64,000 nucleotides of DNA, taken from positions 4,650,001-4,714,000 of the forward strand of contig OZ234501.1 of NCBI GenBank assembly GCA_965153455.1, given 5' to 3'. This stretch comes from Sphagnum compactum. Its lineage: Eukaryota; Bryophyta; Sphagnopsida; Sphagnales. Positions 12,540 to 24,251 of this stretch are shown here, piece after piece (position 1 is the first letter of the stretch; each line of letters opens with the position of its first letter). The notes under the pieces are model-generated. The model searched no databases. It was given only the letters and a program-made list of their open reading frames with translations, and had not been told where the DNA came from. Position numbers and translations under genes: made by a program.

Positions 12540-12852
12540 TATCATGCTCGTATGTATGGCCTCATGCATGATGGTCGGTTATGGGCATGCCATTCATGCA
12601 TTTTAATGTTAATGTACGCTTTTAGGGTTAATGTACGTTCTTAGGTTATTGTACGCTATTAAGTGTGTAGGGTTTCAGCTTGTTGGCAGCTATATAAAAG
12701 GCCAAAAACCCTTCCCTTCTCTTGTTATTTTTTCTAGAATTCCTTTGTCAAGAGAAGTTTTTTCATAATAGATTAGATTTCTAGATGCTCACGGCGACCA
12801 TTACACGGCCACCGTTTAAATATATTTCTTTTCTTTCCTTCTTTGCATTTCA
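12540..12852 (+). repeat. Repeat B2, copy 1
   Basis: Second copy of the promoter-bearing block. It starts TATCATGCTC (a decayed TGTCATGCCC) and ends GCATTTCA. It includes the TATATAAAAGG box and the TTTTTTCTAGAATTCC segment. It is clearly more diverged from B1 than the two B blocks of copy 2 are from each other. Confidence 0.85.
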
Positions 12853-12854
12853 AT

Positions 12855-13028
12855 ATACATGAGAATTTCATCTCAACCTCCTTTTGTGCATTGTATGTAT
12901 ATGTGCGTGCATCTCTTTTTGGTTGATTAGTTTCTACCTTTGACTGGTTTTTATCTTTTTGTTTAGTAGAGTAACTATGGATTTACAACCTTACGACATC
13001 GTACATCATGACACTACACGTCACGACA
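12855..13028 (+). repeat. Repeat A2, copy 1 (3' terminus of element)
   Basis: This 174-bp block starts ATACATGAG and ends TCACGACA at the element border, followed by the TTCA duplication. The ACGACA/ATGACA words lie at 12993, 13008 and 13023, exactly 15 bp apart. The B2-A2 joint reads CA-AT-ATACATG, as if the two ends of a linear DNA had been joined. Confidence 0.8.
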
Positions 13029-13032
13029 TTCA
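13029..13032 (+). repeat. Target-site duplication, copy 1, right (TTCA)
   Basis: TTCA immediately follows the CACGACA end and matches 3028-3031. Confidence 0.7.
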
Positions 13033-16000
13033 ATGGATTCATTGAATTTGTGACAAACATGCAAGCATGGAAGCTCAAACTTGAGTTTGAGGCGTTTCTG
13101 AAGAGATTGCATTGTAAGGCCATGTTCTTTAATATGTTGGAGGTATGATTGATGGTCTACCCTTGAAATTTCTAATGCATTCCAAGGTAAGCTTTATTTA
13201 CAACCTTGAACCATGCTTTGCTTACCAATGGTTTCCAATTACATTGTCAATTTAACATCGTATAATAGGTTTCATATGGATTTTGTCCAAGTGCGCCACT
13301 CATTAATGTATTCACCTCGATACGTTGATACATATGTAATATAATATAATTAAAACACTAATAGGATAAATTAATGAGGGAGTTTTCACACCTTTAAAGT
13401 TTTATTGTGCCTTTTAATGACTTTTTGTTTCATAGATTTCACCTTTGAGTTTGCCCCCCTTTTCATTTGACACATGGTTCCTATATTAAGAGGTACAATT
13501 TGACACATTTATACATAGAGTTTTATAATTAATGCCTATAGTTGATTCATTTATACCTATAATTTAATTGATACATATGTAATTTTGATATAATTGAAAA
13601 TGTTATGAAAACAATTTGGGGACATCCACACATTCTTTTTGCTTGATGATTCCTATACTTTCTTTATGGGGCTCTTATGGTTTCAAGGTTTTTTTGATAT
13701 TTTTTTCTTTCCAAATGTTTATTCCATTAGAAGAAAAACAATCATTTTGATCAATCAATTTTTGCAACTGAAAAAATCATTTACAATTTTTTTTTACAAC
13801 TGAAAAATAGTTTCAAATGATATTTTTTAGTTGCAAAATTTGATTATAAACAACATTTTTTCTTCTAATGTTCAAATATTAAAATATTTCTAGTTGCAAC
13901 CTGCACAATTTTTTTTTCCTTGGCTAGACTTGAACATAGGATAAAGTTTGAACACAAATTTGTTAGTATTTTCATCAAAGACCTTGTTGTAACCTTGGAT
14001 AATTTAGTGATGATTGAATTAGATTTTATTGAAAAAGACATATGGTAGTAGTGGCATTCAAAAATGTTTCTAATAACATCAAGGAGTTTTTTTTTCTATT
14101 ATCATTGTGTTCTTGTATTAAAGGTTGGATTCTAATCCAACCTTGGTAGGTGACACTGATGGCCATCCCATTGATCTTGATGAAAAAAATTACTAGTTCA
14201 TTGTTTGACATCTTTTAAAAACCTAAAAAAATCAATAAAACTTGTCAATTCAATACTTTGTCGTAGTGATACATCATGCAACAATGATGCACTAATACAC
14301 TATACAACAAAACCAAATATTTTACATCCAAAAGTAAAGGTGATACATGGATCATACACATAAATTTGATAACACAACCATGGAGATGGAATCATATTTT
14401 TTGTACCACACTTGCTACAACTTGAAGAGGAGTTATAATTTCTCATATGGTATCTGAAAATGCCCATTACAAATGAAATGTGTAGATTGATAAGGTGATA
14501 CGTTAATACATAGATTGACACATAACCTAATACTTGACTATGGTATGGTATGGAAAGAATTTAAATAGGAATTTCACAAGTCAATCTTTTGGGGACAACA
14601 CTTATAAAACTATCAATTAGATCACAAATTCCCACCAAGTTCCTTAGCCTATAATGTTCCAAAAGATCCACTAGCTTTGGAGGAATGCTAGAAGGTATGG
14701 TTGGGCACAAACCTTAAAACAATCATTAAGACAAAATTATTTTTAATGTCCTATGCCTTATGCATTATCAAATAACGTCAAGATTCTTCCAGATTCATTG
14801 TGCTACATGGATACATTATTACATTAATGTAATTCAAAGCAAATTTCCAATTAAACATTGTCATAATTTCCTTAAATCCTTCCCCATAATTCAAAAACAA
14901 TAAGAATGCAACTAACTATTGTAATGGGGCTACCAAAAATGTTGTGCAACATACACATATATGCCTTAATAAGTCAAATGATACACATGGGTCCATACAT
15001 ATCTTTCAAGTTAAATGATAAATGCAGGTCCTAAGCCAATAAGTTTACGTACTTAATGGAAAACAATGCATAATAAGCCACATAAGTTAATCCCATTGAA
15101 ACTTGATGCATTGTTCTCCACATTGGTATGGTATGGAAATAAATTAAATGAAAAAACTCAGTGACTCTATGTTTTGAGGTTCAAGCTATTACATAATATT
15201 CAAATCTCACATGAAGCTTCAAAATTTAGTTGAGGTATTGTTGGTAGCTTGAGTCCCCACTAGAAGACCTTCAATTCATGTTCAACTCCCTTTACTTGGA
15301 ACTTCACATATATGCATGTTCAATAAACATCCATGGGTGGATATCGTGTCCCTTGCATCAAACTATTTCTATGAAGACACGTTTACTTGAGTAAGAATTG
15401 ACTATCCACCAAGATTGAGAAATGAGTACAAACATAACATAAATTTACTCTCACCTTGTGACTAGATATAAATAAAATACGAGAATGTAAATCTTAATGT
15501 GTTTCCTTAGGACCTTTTGAGAAAGCTAGTTATGTAGGTCATCATTTTGAACTACATTGTGCTTGTAATTGCAACCACTTATAATGCAATGTAAAGACCT
15601 TTGGTTGTCAATTCACCACATTGAGCAAGTTAAAATTTCACATCTAAAATGTATGTCACAGAAGATAACAATTCAAGAATGAGACATAAACAAGGTGCTT
15701 GCAATGACATTTTGTGAATATCTCAAATTGAAATGAAATGCCAATTATAATGTACTAGTCCTAAAAAACAGTCCCCAAAACATTCTTAAATCAAAAGACC
15801 CATGCCATAAGGTTTTTAAAATCACAATGACACATTTGACAATGTTGTTGTTTCAATTACAATAAAATGTCAATTTTAATGTCAAGTCCTAAAACAATTT
15901 TCTTTAAAACAACGTGTTCAACATTTTTTACCATGTAGAAATAAATTCTACAAAATTTGATATAATTTTTTTTAAATGATTAATTACCATTAGCTGAATT

Positions 16001-16860
16001 TAGACTAAAAAGTTTTCTACATCCCAAATTTTTGAAATGAAAATAGGATAAAGGCAAGATCTTGTAAAAGGGTGCAAACGAAATACAATGACCCAACATG
16101 ATTACTTTAGAAAAGGATTGCATGATCTTTTTTCCCAAATTTTTTTTTTCATAGGAATGAATTTTGGAATTGTTTTTTGCAATTTTCTATAATAGATGTT
16201 TATAGTTGTCCCAATACATGAGATGCTTTTTTGTTTATCATTTTTTAGTAAATATGAATTTTCGATAATTCTTTTAATTTATTGGGAATTTAATGTTCTA
16301 TTTATAAAAATGATAACAATTTCAAATCATAACCAAAAATTTAATTTTTACATTTTTATGCTTTCTTGTATAATAAACTACAAATTTTCTTAACATATCA
16401 TGTACATTTATGTGTGGTAAAAGACTTTTGAAATTTAAAAAATTTGGATTAATTTTGGAATTTAAAAATAAATCAAGTTTTAAAATTCCACATATTTTAA
16501 GGTATGAGTGTTTTTTTAATGTGGTTAATATGTATTTCTCCTTTTAAATTTTTCCCTATCAAATGTGTTTTTATTATATGAGTCCTTTTGATAGTCCTTT
16601 GCAAAATTGATTCATGTCTAATGCCACATGAGGTGTTCATTTTCAAAGGTTTTAAATCAAAACTTTAACTTAGAATTTCATCAAATGGATTTTTCATTCA
16701 AATTCCCTTCATATGAATGAAAAAAAAAAACTTGCCATGATTGCCATGGCTTTAAATAATAATACATAAATATTTATCCAATTTCCATTGTTTTTCTTTG
16801 TGGTTTAATGCCTTTTTTGTCACAAATGCCAATGCCATGGGTTCATTCATTTGAATGTTC
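13033..16860. other. Intergenic, no gene recognised
   Basis: Strongly AT-rich, with short random open stretches, runs of T or A and no recognisable protein motif. No tRNA or rRNA gene was seen. Confidence 0.55.
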
Positions 16861-16869
16861 ATCCATGAC

Positions 16870-17240
16870 TTGTAATAAACTTGAATCTAACTTTTAGTTT
16901 AATTTTAGTTCACTCTTAGTTAGTTTCCAATTAAGTTTTAGTTCACTTCCATTTGATTCATAGTTCATTCTAGTAGATTTTTAATTTGCTTTTAGTTAAG
17001 TCCTAGTTCATTTTTAATTAAGTCCTAGTTCACTTCTAGTTAACTCTTAATTCACTTTTAGTTAAGTTTTAATTCACTTTTAGTTAACTCTCAATTCATT
17101 TCTAGTTAACTTGTAGTTCATTTTCAGTTTACTTCTAATTAAACTTTAATTCACTTCTAGTTAATTTTTAGTTCACTTTTAATTAACTCTTAGTTCATTT
17201 TTAATTAAGTTTTAATTCATTTTTAATTGAGTTTTAGTCC
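16870..17240. repeat. Short tandem array, TTAGTTCACTTTTAGTTAA type
   Basis: About 370 bp of degenerate units of roughly 18-20 bp (TTTTAGTTCACTTCTAGTTAA and variants) in tandem. Base changes are scattered, so the array is old. Confidence 0.7.
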
Positions 17241-17339
17241 ATTCATATTTCACACATGGGTGCGCATTGGCCCGCATGGGTGAACATGGGCCACATGTAG
17301 ATTGGAAGTTTTTTGATAAACTTCTTGGGGCTATGTGCC

Positions 17340-17465
17340 CAAGGGGTATAAATAGAGATAGAATTCCCCATTACCTTTAGTTTGTTTAATGTTAGTTTTG
17401 GGTTCATTTTCTTATCATAACCTTGTTTTATTTCTTCTTTGCAATAAAATCTTGTTGGATTCTTA
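17340..17465 (+). promoter_or_regulatory. Possible solo-LTR-like promoter/poly(A) segment
   Basis: GGTATAAATAGAG at about 17345 resembles a TATA box and is followed about 100 bp later by GCAATAAAATC, a poly(A)-signal-like motif, with no ORF between. That spacing is typical of the R region of an LTR. No matching second copy or clear TG/CA borders were found, so this is only a possibility. Confidence 0.25.
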
Positions 17466-17914
17466 TTTCCAATTGTCATGTTTTTGTTTTTGTTTTTCTT
17501 GTTTCATGATTTGGATTTGGAACTAGGCTTGCCCTTATTTTCATTTTAGTTAAAAAATCATATAGTCTTGGTTGTTTTCATGCCTATGACATTTTTAAGC
17601 TTGTTGGATTATAATTACACCCAAAAAAAGGTTGAAATTTGTGGAAAAAAATACAAAGCAAACATTTGTTTTAAAATTTTGAAACTTGTGAAAAACAAAT
17701 TGCATAGGCAAAATTTTGTCCAAAAAAAATTTAGATTTGTGAAAAAAATAAGGATCCCAACTTGTTGGTTGCTTGAAACTCACACATCGCATGAAGCTCC
17801 CCACAACGTATTGCCTTTTTCTATGTTGTTGAAACAAGTCACACATTACTTAAAGTTCATTACAAAGTGTCACCTTCTATTGCATTGTTGAACAACACAA
17901 AGGGGGATTAATGA

Positions 17915-18045
17915 GAAGGGGGTGATGCAATTACAATGTTACACATCTTAGAAATCACATTGGGGGGAGGGGGGGGTGTGATGCAACTACAATATTATAT
18001 GTCCTTGAAATCATTGGGGGAAACAAAATAGGGGGGTGAAGGTGC
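17915..18045. repeat. Imperfect tandem duplication with G runs
   Basis: Two adjacent units of about 60-65 bp share GTGATGCAA(C/T)TACAAT followed by a (C)ATTGGGGG run. The G runs reach six to eight bases. Confidence 0.5.
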
Positions 18046-19973
18046 TCAATTGAAGGAGAGAGTGTAGGGGCATTATAACATTACATTGCATTGCCTCATT
18101 GAGACTTCTTGTTCGTTTTTTGGTTTCATTGAAACACAACACACAAAGATATTTAAGGTAGAGATGAAAAATGACAATTAAAGAGAGGTAAAGAAAGTAA
18201 GAGTGGTGGAGATGAAATCAAATTGTTAATGTTGCTAAACCTGAACCAATTAGATCATGTTACCTTTTTTTGGTTGGCAATTATATAAAACCTCCTATGT
18301 ATCATCACCACTAAATGGCTACAACACAAATTTGACAAAACAAACACCATATGCACTAATGTCATGATGTGATGCATTAATGGAAATGGAAATGTCACAA
18401 TATTGTTTAATGTAATTGATGCATTCCTCAATGTGACAATGTTAGCCCATGGACCATCAAAGTAAAAAAATCATATACAACCCTTCTCAACTTTTTAAAT
18501 TTTTTTGAAGATCTTTGTGTGGGGTATCCCCTTTATTGTAAGCACTTTCCATCAAAACTTAGTTATCATTTTATGCTTGGGTTTCAAATTTGAACAAAAT
18601 TGCCATAACATCCTTACACCATTACATAGGTTATACATACCTTCAAAATTTGGAGTGCCACTTATGATGTTGACTATATTAAGCTTGTATTTTTTTCCAT
18701 AAAATTATTATGTTTTCAAGTTTTCTGAATTTTGATAAACACAACAACATGCCAAGGGTGCATTTCCATGAAAAGTAATCTAGCCAATATTTTAACTTCA
18801 TGTAATAAGGTTAAACAAAATGAATGGGCAATAGCAAAACATTTGAGCAAGTGACATTGAAGGGGTGGTTGGCCTTTTTTCCACTATAGGTGTTGATGTG
18901 TTTTGTATGTTAACCACGTTAGACTTTTTTTCAATTTCAAAAACTTTGCCTCAAATGACATCAATCCAACATCCAAATTAAAGTGTTTCTTTTATTTCAA
19001 AAACTGAAGGTTTCCAAATGATACAAACCTACTATTTGTTCAATTCACATGTTAAATGAAGAACCCCACATCCATTCCATGTGACAATTGATTTAGCCTT
19101 TCTTTGACTTCAAGACTTACTTTAAATTTCAGTTGACATCAATTCAACATTATTTTAAATTAAATATTATGGAACTTGTACTCACGTACTAGCCATTGCA
19201 ACCAATGTTCGGTGCTTGGGAAAAATTTGGTGAGTCTGAAAAGGTAAGCATGCCCATCACCGAACTATGAACCTACAACCAAATGCGCAAATAATGCACA
19301 AGTAAGAAGGTTACTGGACATGCATAATCTTGTCTACATTCAAGATATTGCATATGATCAAATGTTTGGTTTTGAAAATTTGTGTTTTAAATTATTTGAA
19401 CATCTGACCAAATGGATAACTTTTGTGTTTGGTCATTTTCATTTTCATATGAACAAATATGACAAAAAATGTCAACCTTTATTGTTTAGTGGTAGAGGGT
19501 GAAATGAATACAAAAGTGTGTACAAGTAACCATACATGTGCAAAATTCAAAGGGGAAGTCTCTTTTAGTGTTTAATTATGGGTGCGTCTTTAGCTTACCC
19601 AAACTTAACATGGTTTTTGGATTGACAATAGGAAACATACAAATATACCCTTGTAGGGTTAAAACACACACAACCTATTAGTTGGAGGCTAATGTTAAGA
19701 GATTTGGGATAACCATGATGTTGAATGTGCCTTGCAAGCGACAAAATGACATGTTTGAACAACTAACAATGGACAAGGAAATTGTCCAACCAACATTAAA
19801 AACTACACACAAGGCTTCAAAGGTTAATTTAGTGATTACAATAAGTGGGAAAGGAAAATGGACAAATGAATCACTATAGGGAGCAATGGATGTAATCAAG
19901 GGAGGGGTTAAAGCACATTACGGTGACCCCTTTTGGGACACTTTTCCATATGCTACTTGTATGAACCACAAAA
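18046..19973. other. Intergenic, no gene recognised
   Basis: AT-rich, with short open stretches that have no recognisable motif. Nothing structural stands out. Confidence 0.5.
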
Positions 19974-20150
19974 TGTAGTCCATTTAATTTTGAGTTTAAA
20001 TTTTGGTGTTTTGGTTTAATTATTTTTATTTTCATAAAACTAATGTTATCTAATATTAGTTGAAAAAAAATATAATAATGTAAAGGAAAGGAACCATGAG
20101 TATATTTCTATGTACATTTCAAACCCAAACTCAAAATTAAATGGATTACA
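19974..20150. mobile_element. MITE-like hairpin element (177 bp)
   Basis: The 24-bp ends at 19974-19997 and 20127-20150 are inverted copies with one mismatch. They share the core CCATTTAATTTTGAGTTT. The interior is AT-rich and non-coding. No convincing target duplication was seen. Confidence 0.45.
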
Positions 20151-22795
20151 ATGGCTTGTTTTGTCATTTCAAACTGCCCTAATTTCATTTATAATACAAA
20201 TCATATTTCTAAAATTAAAATAATAGTTTTCAGAATTAAAATATCAATTTTCAGATTTGAATAAAAAATACAAGGTTTAAATATTAGGTTTGAGATTCAT
20301 TTTATGAACAATATACATACGTATATATATAATTTTAGTACATACATTAAAATACACCCTTATGTCATTGTAGAATACCTTTAGGATGCAACTAATTTGG
20401 TGACTATTGGGACTACTTGGACATATCAACTTATTAATGGATGAAAATAAATGTTAAATCAATACAACCAATAGGATGAAAATTTTAATAGTTGCATCAT
20501 AGTTGTGAGAATGACCAAAATTGTTGAAATTTGGGCTTGTAGTTGTAAATATTCCCAAATTTAATCGCAAACGACTACAAATCCCATGTAATCGTAAATG
20601 GAGTGGTTACATTTTGGCTGATTTCTACTAGTGCCCATTTATGACATGAAAGTTATTAAAATTTTCAAATGGTTCACAAATTTGGTTTGAATTATGTGAA
20701 ATGACATGTGAAATAACTACTATAAAATTCATGAAAGTTAAAAATCATTTCAATCATTTTTGGAAAGTATTTGCATTTTTTAATACACCATGACATGTAT
20801 TTTTTTAATGCAAATATGCTCCAAGCCACCTTAATATAAAGAGAAAATGATTTATTTATTTATTTTTTGAATTATGCTTTACCATAATATGCAAAAACAT
20901 TGTGAAATCTTTTGTAATTTTGACATGGTTTAAGTTCAAAATGACCACCCAGAAAATAGTACAATGTGACTACACAAAAGGAGTCACCATAGTGTGCTTT
21001 CACCCGAGGGACATGCTCATCAAAAAAGGCAAGCAAGTCATGCAACATATGTTTGACCTCCCTTTTAGACAATCTAAATGTGAAGACAAGATGTAGGAGA
21101 ATAAAGCCAACAAATGTGCTAACAAATAAAGAGATGTTTAACAATAGTTGTTTCAACCTTAATTATGTCAAAATGCAAATTATCAATAACCTTATAATAG
21201 CTCAAGATGAAGGTCATGGTTGAGCTCACACAAGCCATCCCAACACCATTTAAAAATGGTATCAAGGAATAATTAGTGGTACAAGTTCAAGCATAGACAC
21301 CTAAAATTGAACACTTGACACATGGAAGGACTCAAAGTTTACATAACAAGGTTTGATTAGTAGTTCCTATAATTCATTTTTACTAAAACTTGCAAATATT
21401 ATTCTCATGGTTTTTTTTTCCCCAATTTTGTGGGTTTTAAAGTTTGGTGAAAATTTCCAAAATTTTAGTAATTTTTTGGCATTTATCGCTAAAAAATGAA
21501 AATGACACCACAATGTGAAAATTCACCAATAAACACACATTGTATTATCAACACACTTACAATGTAAAACATATCTAGAATTTAGATGAAACAAGAACTT
21601 GAACAAATAAACAATCACGAGAAAAATTTTTAGCCAAAAGAAGGTTCACATCAAGTTCACAACACAATTTCCAAGTGTTGAGAATGGTTAGCTTTAAATT
21701 GTGTGATAAATGTAGTGATTATGGTTTTACTAAGGTTCTACGTTTTCAAATGTGAAAGACTATGGAACAATTATATCAAACTTTACAAACTAAAGACATA
21801 ACGCATGGCAATGCATAAGAAGGCTTGTATGACATGTTTCTAATTTTTTAAAAGGAATAATTCTTCAAGAGATTTGTTTTGAGTGAATCATGTTTATTAA
21901 TTTCGGATGGGTATGGTTCAATGCATGTTATTCGAGAAACAATTAAAAAATCACAACAATTTAGTTTAAATATGAACACCTTTTCTTCTCACACATCACA
22001 TGCTCTTTTAACCCCTAGATATATCTTGCTTCAAACCTTTCAAAACAACATTCAGAAAAGCGAGGGCCAATGATATTATGATATAAAATAATTATGATGA
22101 AATAAACAAATTTTCTTTGCTAGATGGGTAGACAAGGCCTTAGATCAATCATTAACTAAACAAAACATCAAGTTTTAGGGTTATAAGAATAAAACCTCAC
22201 TGTTAAGGCCATGGATGATAACACTAAGCCTTTAGATATTTCCACAAGAGTGAAAAATAATAAGGAATTAAATGACTTGAAGCTCATACATATCAAATGA
22301 TGGAGTTGATCATAGTGAGTATTGGGAGGAGTAATCTATCATTATCAAATTGCTTAATATAGTAGAATAATCCACTACAAAATTACCAAAGATGAACCTA
22401 ATGACATATCAAACATGAGCATTATTATTATGTGTATATATGCTTAAAAGCCATATTGTAACAAAAGATGGGCATGAAAAACTCAATGAACATGTAGCCA
22501 ACCTAGAATATCCATATTCATAGGTATAATAAGGATTCCAAACCTTTCCAAACCTGCCAGAAGGATGAACTTTTACAAAACATTGTCCCTACCCTATACC
22601 CCATTTGCTTCTAAAACACACCAAAGGCAAAGAGTTGTTAATAGATTCAGAATCACATGTTGTGACTTCTAAAAAATACTCAATACATTTTTAAAAAAAG
22701 AGACCATGGACAAACTAGTAAAAGCAGAAATCAAATAATTGAAGTGAAAGGAATAGGATGAAAAGTGGGCCAGAAGAATAGGGCGACAGTGCACC
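20151..22795. other. Intergenic, no gene recognised
   Basis: AT-rich sequence without recognisable coding content on either strand. Confidence 0.5.
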
Positions 22796-22799
22796 TTGA

Positions 22800-23400
22800 A
22801 GGATGGATGATAAGTGGTCAGGAAACACTTTTGTTGGGTTCCAGTTCCCTAGCTAACCATGGTGGTTAGCTTAGTTGCTATTTCTTGCTACTTGCTTTCT
22901 ATATTTTTGGATACTTATCATAAAAATCTGGCAATTTCGAAATTTTCCTTCAAAATCTGGCGAATTTGGGCCAATTTTTTCATTAAAAATCCTTTGCATA
23001 GGTCGAAATCATATTTTTCAGGTTGAATCTTTGTCAAAAAAGAAACACTGCTAATAGTTATCTATTTTCCTACCTATCCACCTATAGATGGGACTTATTT
23101 CTTACAGAATTGGTTACCAAGGTGAAACCAAATACTAACTCAATTGAGGATCGTCGTTCATAACTGAGCAATAACAGGCATTCAGTGGATGGTGCACTGG
23201 TGGGTGCCGGTTCACTGTGGCCAAAGAATAGTAGATTCCTTGAGTGTGATTGAGCAAGCAACTCAAAGATTAGCTCAAAATGTGCAAGAACACAATTTAT
23301 ATCAGCTTGGTCCACTGCACCACCCCCATTTCCCCGTTTTGAGGTCATCTAGTTGGATGAACCCCAAAATTTAGAACCATAATTGGCACACTTTTACAAC
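22800..23400. repeat. Diverged dispersed repeat, copy a
   Basis: Shares ordered segments with 50840-51400: GTGGTCAGGAAACA followed by GTTGGGTTCC, then GGTGGTTAGCT(T/C)AGTTGC, and further on GTTACCAA and CATTCAGTGGA-like words in the same order and orientation. It is non-coding. It may be an old non-autonomous element. This copy lies upstream of the EMSY-LIKE gene. Confidence 0.45.
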
Positions 23401-24207
23401 CCTGAGCTATGGAGAGGTTAAGCTGGGGCAACGAGAACCCAATGAAAAAAGATGTCTTGTCCATGCAACATCCATCCATGGTGATGCATTCATGGGTGTT
23501 GATTCACTCTGGCCTCATTTCTTAACCTTTTTTAACCAATTTGATGGGCTACAGATGCGACTCCAGGAGCTCTCTCTTTGGACACCATAGACACAGAACC
23601 AAGAATGAGTAAATAGGAGATCTATGATACACTAAGTGTTTGGTCACCGGCCTGTTTTGTTTTCCTAGAGCAAAGCCAAAATTTCCAAACTGGCAGCAAA
23701 AGTGGTCATTGTGCATGTACTGGGCACGCTCCATAACATAATGGTTTTCAAGATTTGCACAATGGGACTGTGGATTTTGACCCAAGAACACCTGTGCATT
23801 GTGCCTTGTAAGGGGACTGAAAAGAGGCAAGATAAAATACCGTATGAAGACAATATGAAGACCATTATGAAATAGAATGGTATGAAATTACAATCAAGCA
23901 GCCCCTATCGACAAATCAAATTGCCCACATCACATACCAGTTTAGCATTTTAAGAAAAACGAAGTCCAGGTCTCCCAAAGTAAGCTCAAAATTTTAGGGT
24001 CTCGAGTCTCGACCACCCTAGTAGTTTAGGAACTCGAGGCTGTGAATGTGCGGTCCGTGGTGGCAGGGCGGTATACCGCCGTCTCTCTCCACTCGCTTAG
24101 CTCCTCAGTGCCCACCACCGCGTGCAGTCTTTGCTCTGCTCCCCGCACCAGTGATCCACTAGCGCAACAGCATTCTCCGCAGGGATCTTTGCGGCGCTGG
24201 AGTAAGT

Positions 24208-24211
<4 letters not shown>

Positions 24212-24246
<35 letters not shown>
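24212..24246 (+). repeat. (GA)n microsatellite in the 5' leader
   Basis: An uninterrupted GA run ends directly at the ATG of the EMSY-LIKE gene. GA/CT runs in leaders are common in plants and can bind GAGA-type factors. Confidence 0.85.

Positions 24247-24251
<5 letters not shown>

Larger units (their letters stand above)
3032..13028 (+). mobile_element. Methyltransferase-carrying retroelement, copy 1 (decayed)
   Basis: A 9,997-bp element in the order B1 (3032-3341), self-primer site, repeat-rich leader, gag (4946-6259), pol (to 12312), G-tract, A1 (12364-12537), gc, B2 (12540-12852), A2 (12855-13028). Its proteins match those of the intact copy on the other strand at 53322-63233, but many stops and frameshifts interrupt them. 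B1 and B2 differ at many positions, so this is an old insertion. Both the element ends (TGTCATG...CACGACA) and the 4-bp duplication TTCA are preserved. The terminal layout is that of split direct repeats and not a pair of LTRs. Confidence 0.85.

Noticed and set aside
23549-23865. Minus-strand open stretches upstream of the EML gene
   Set aside because: They overlap in two frames, carry no recognisable motif and lie in repeat-like DNA.
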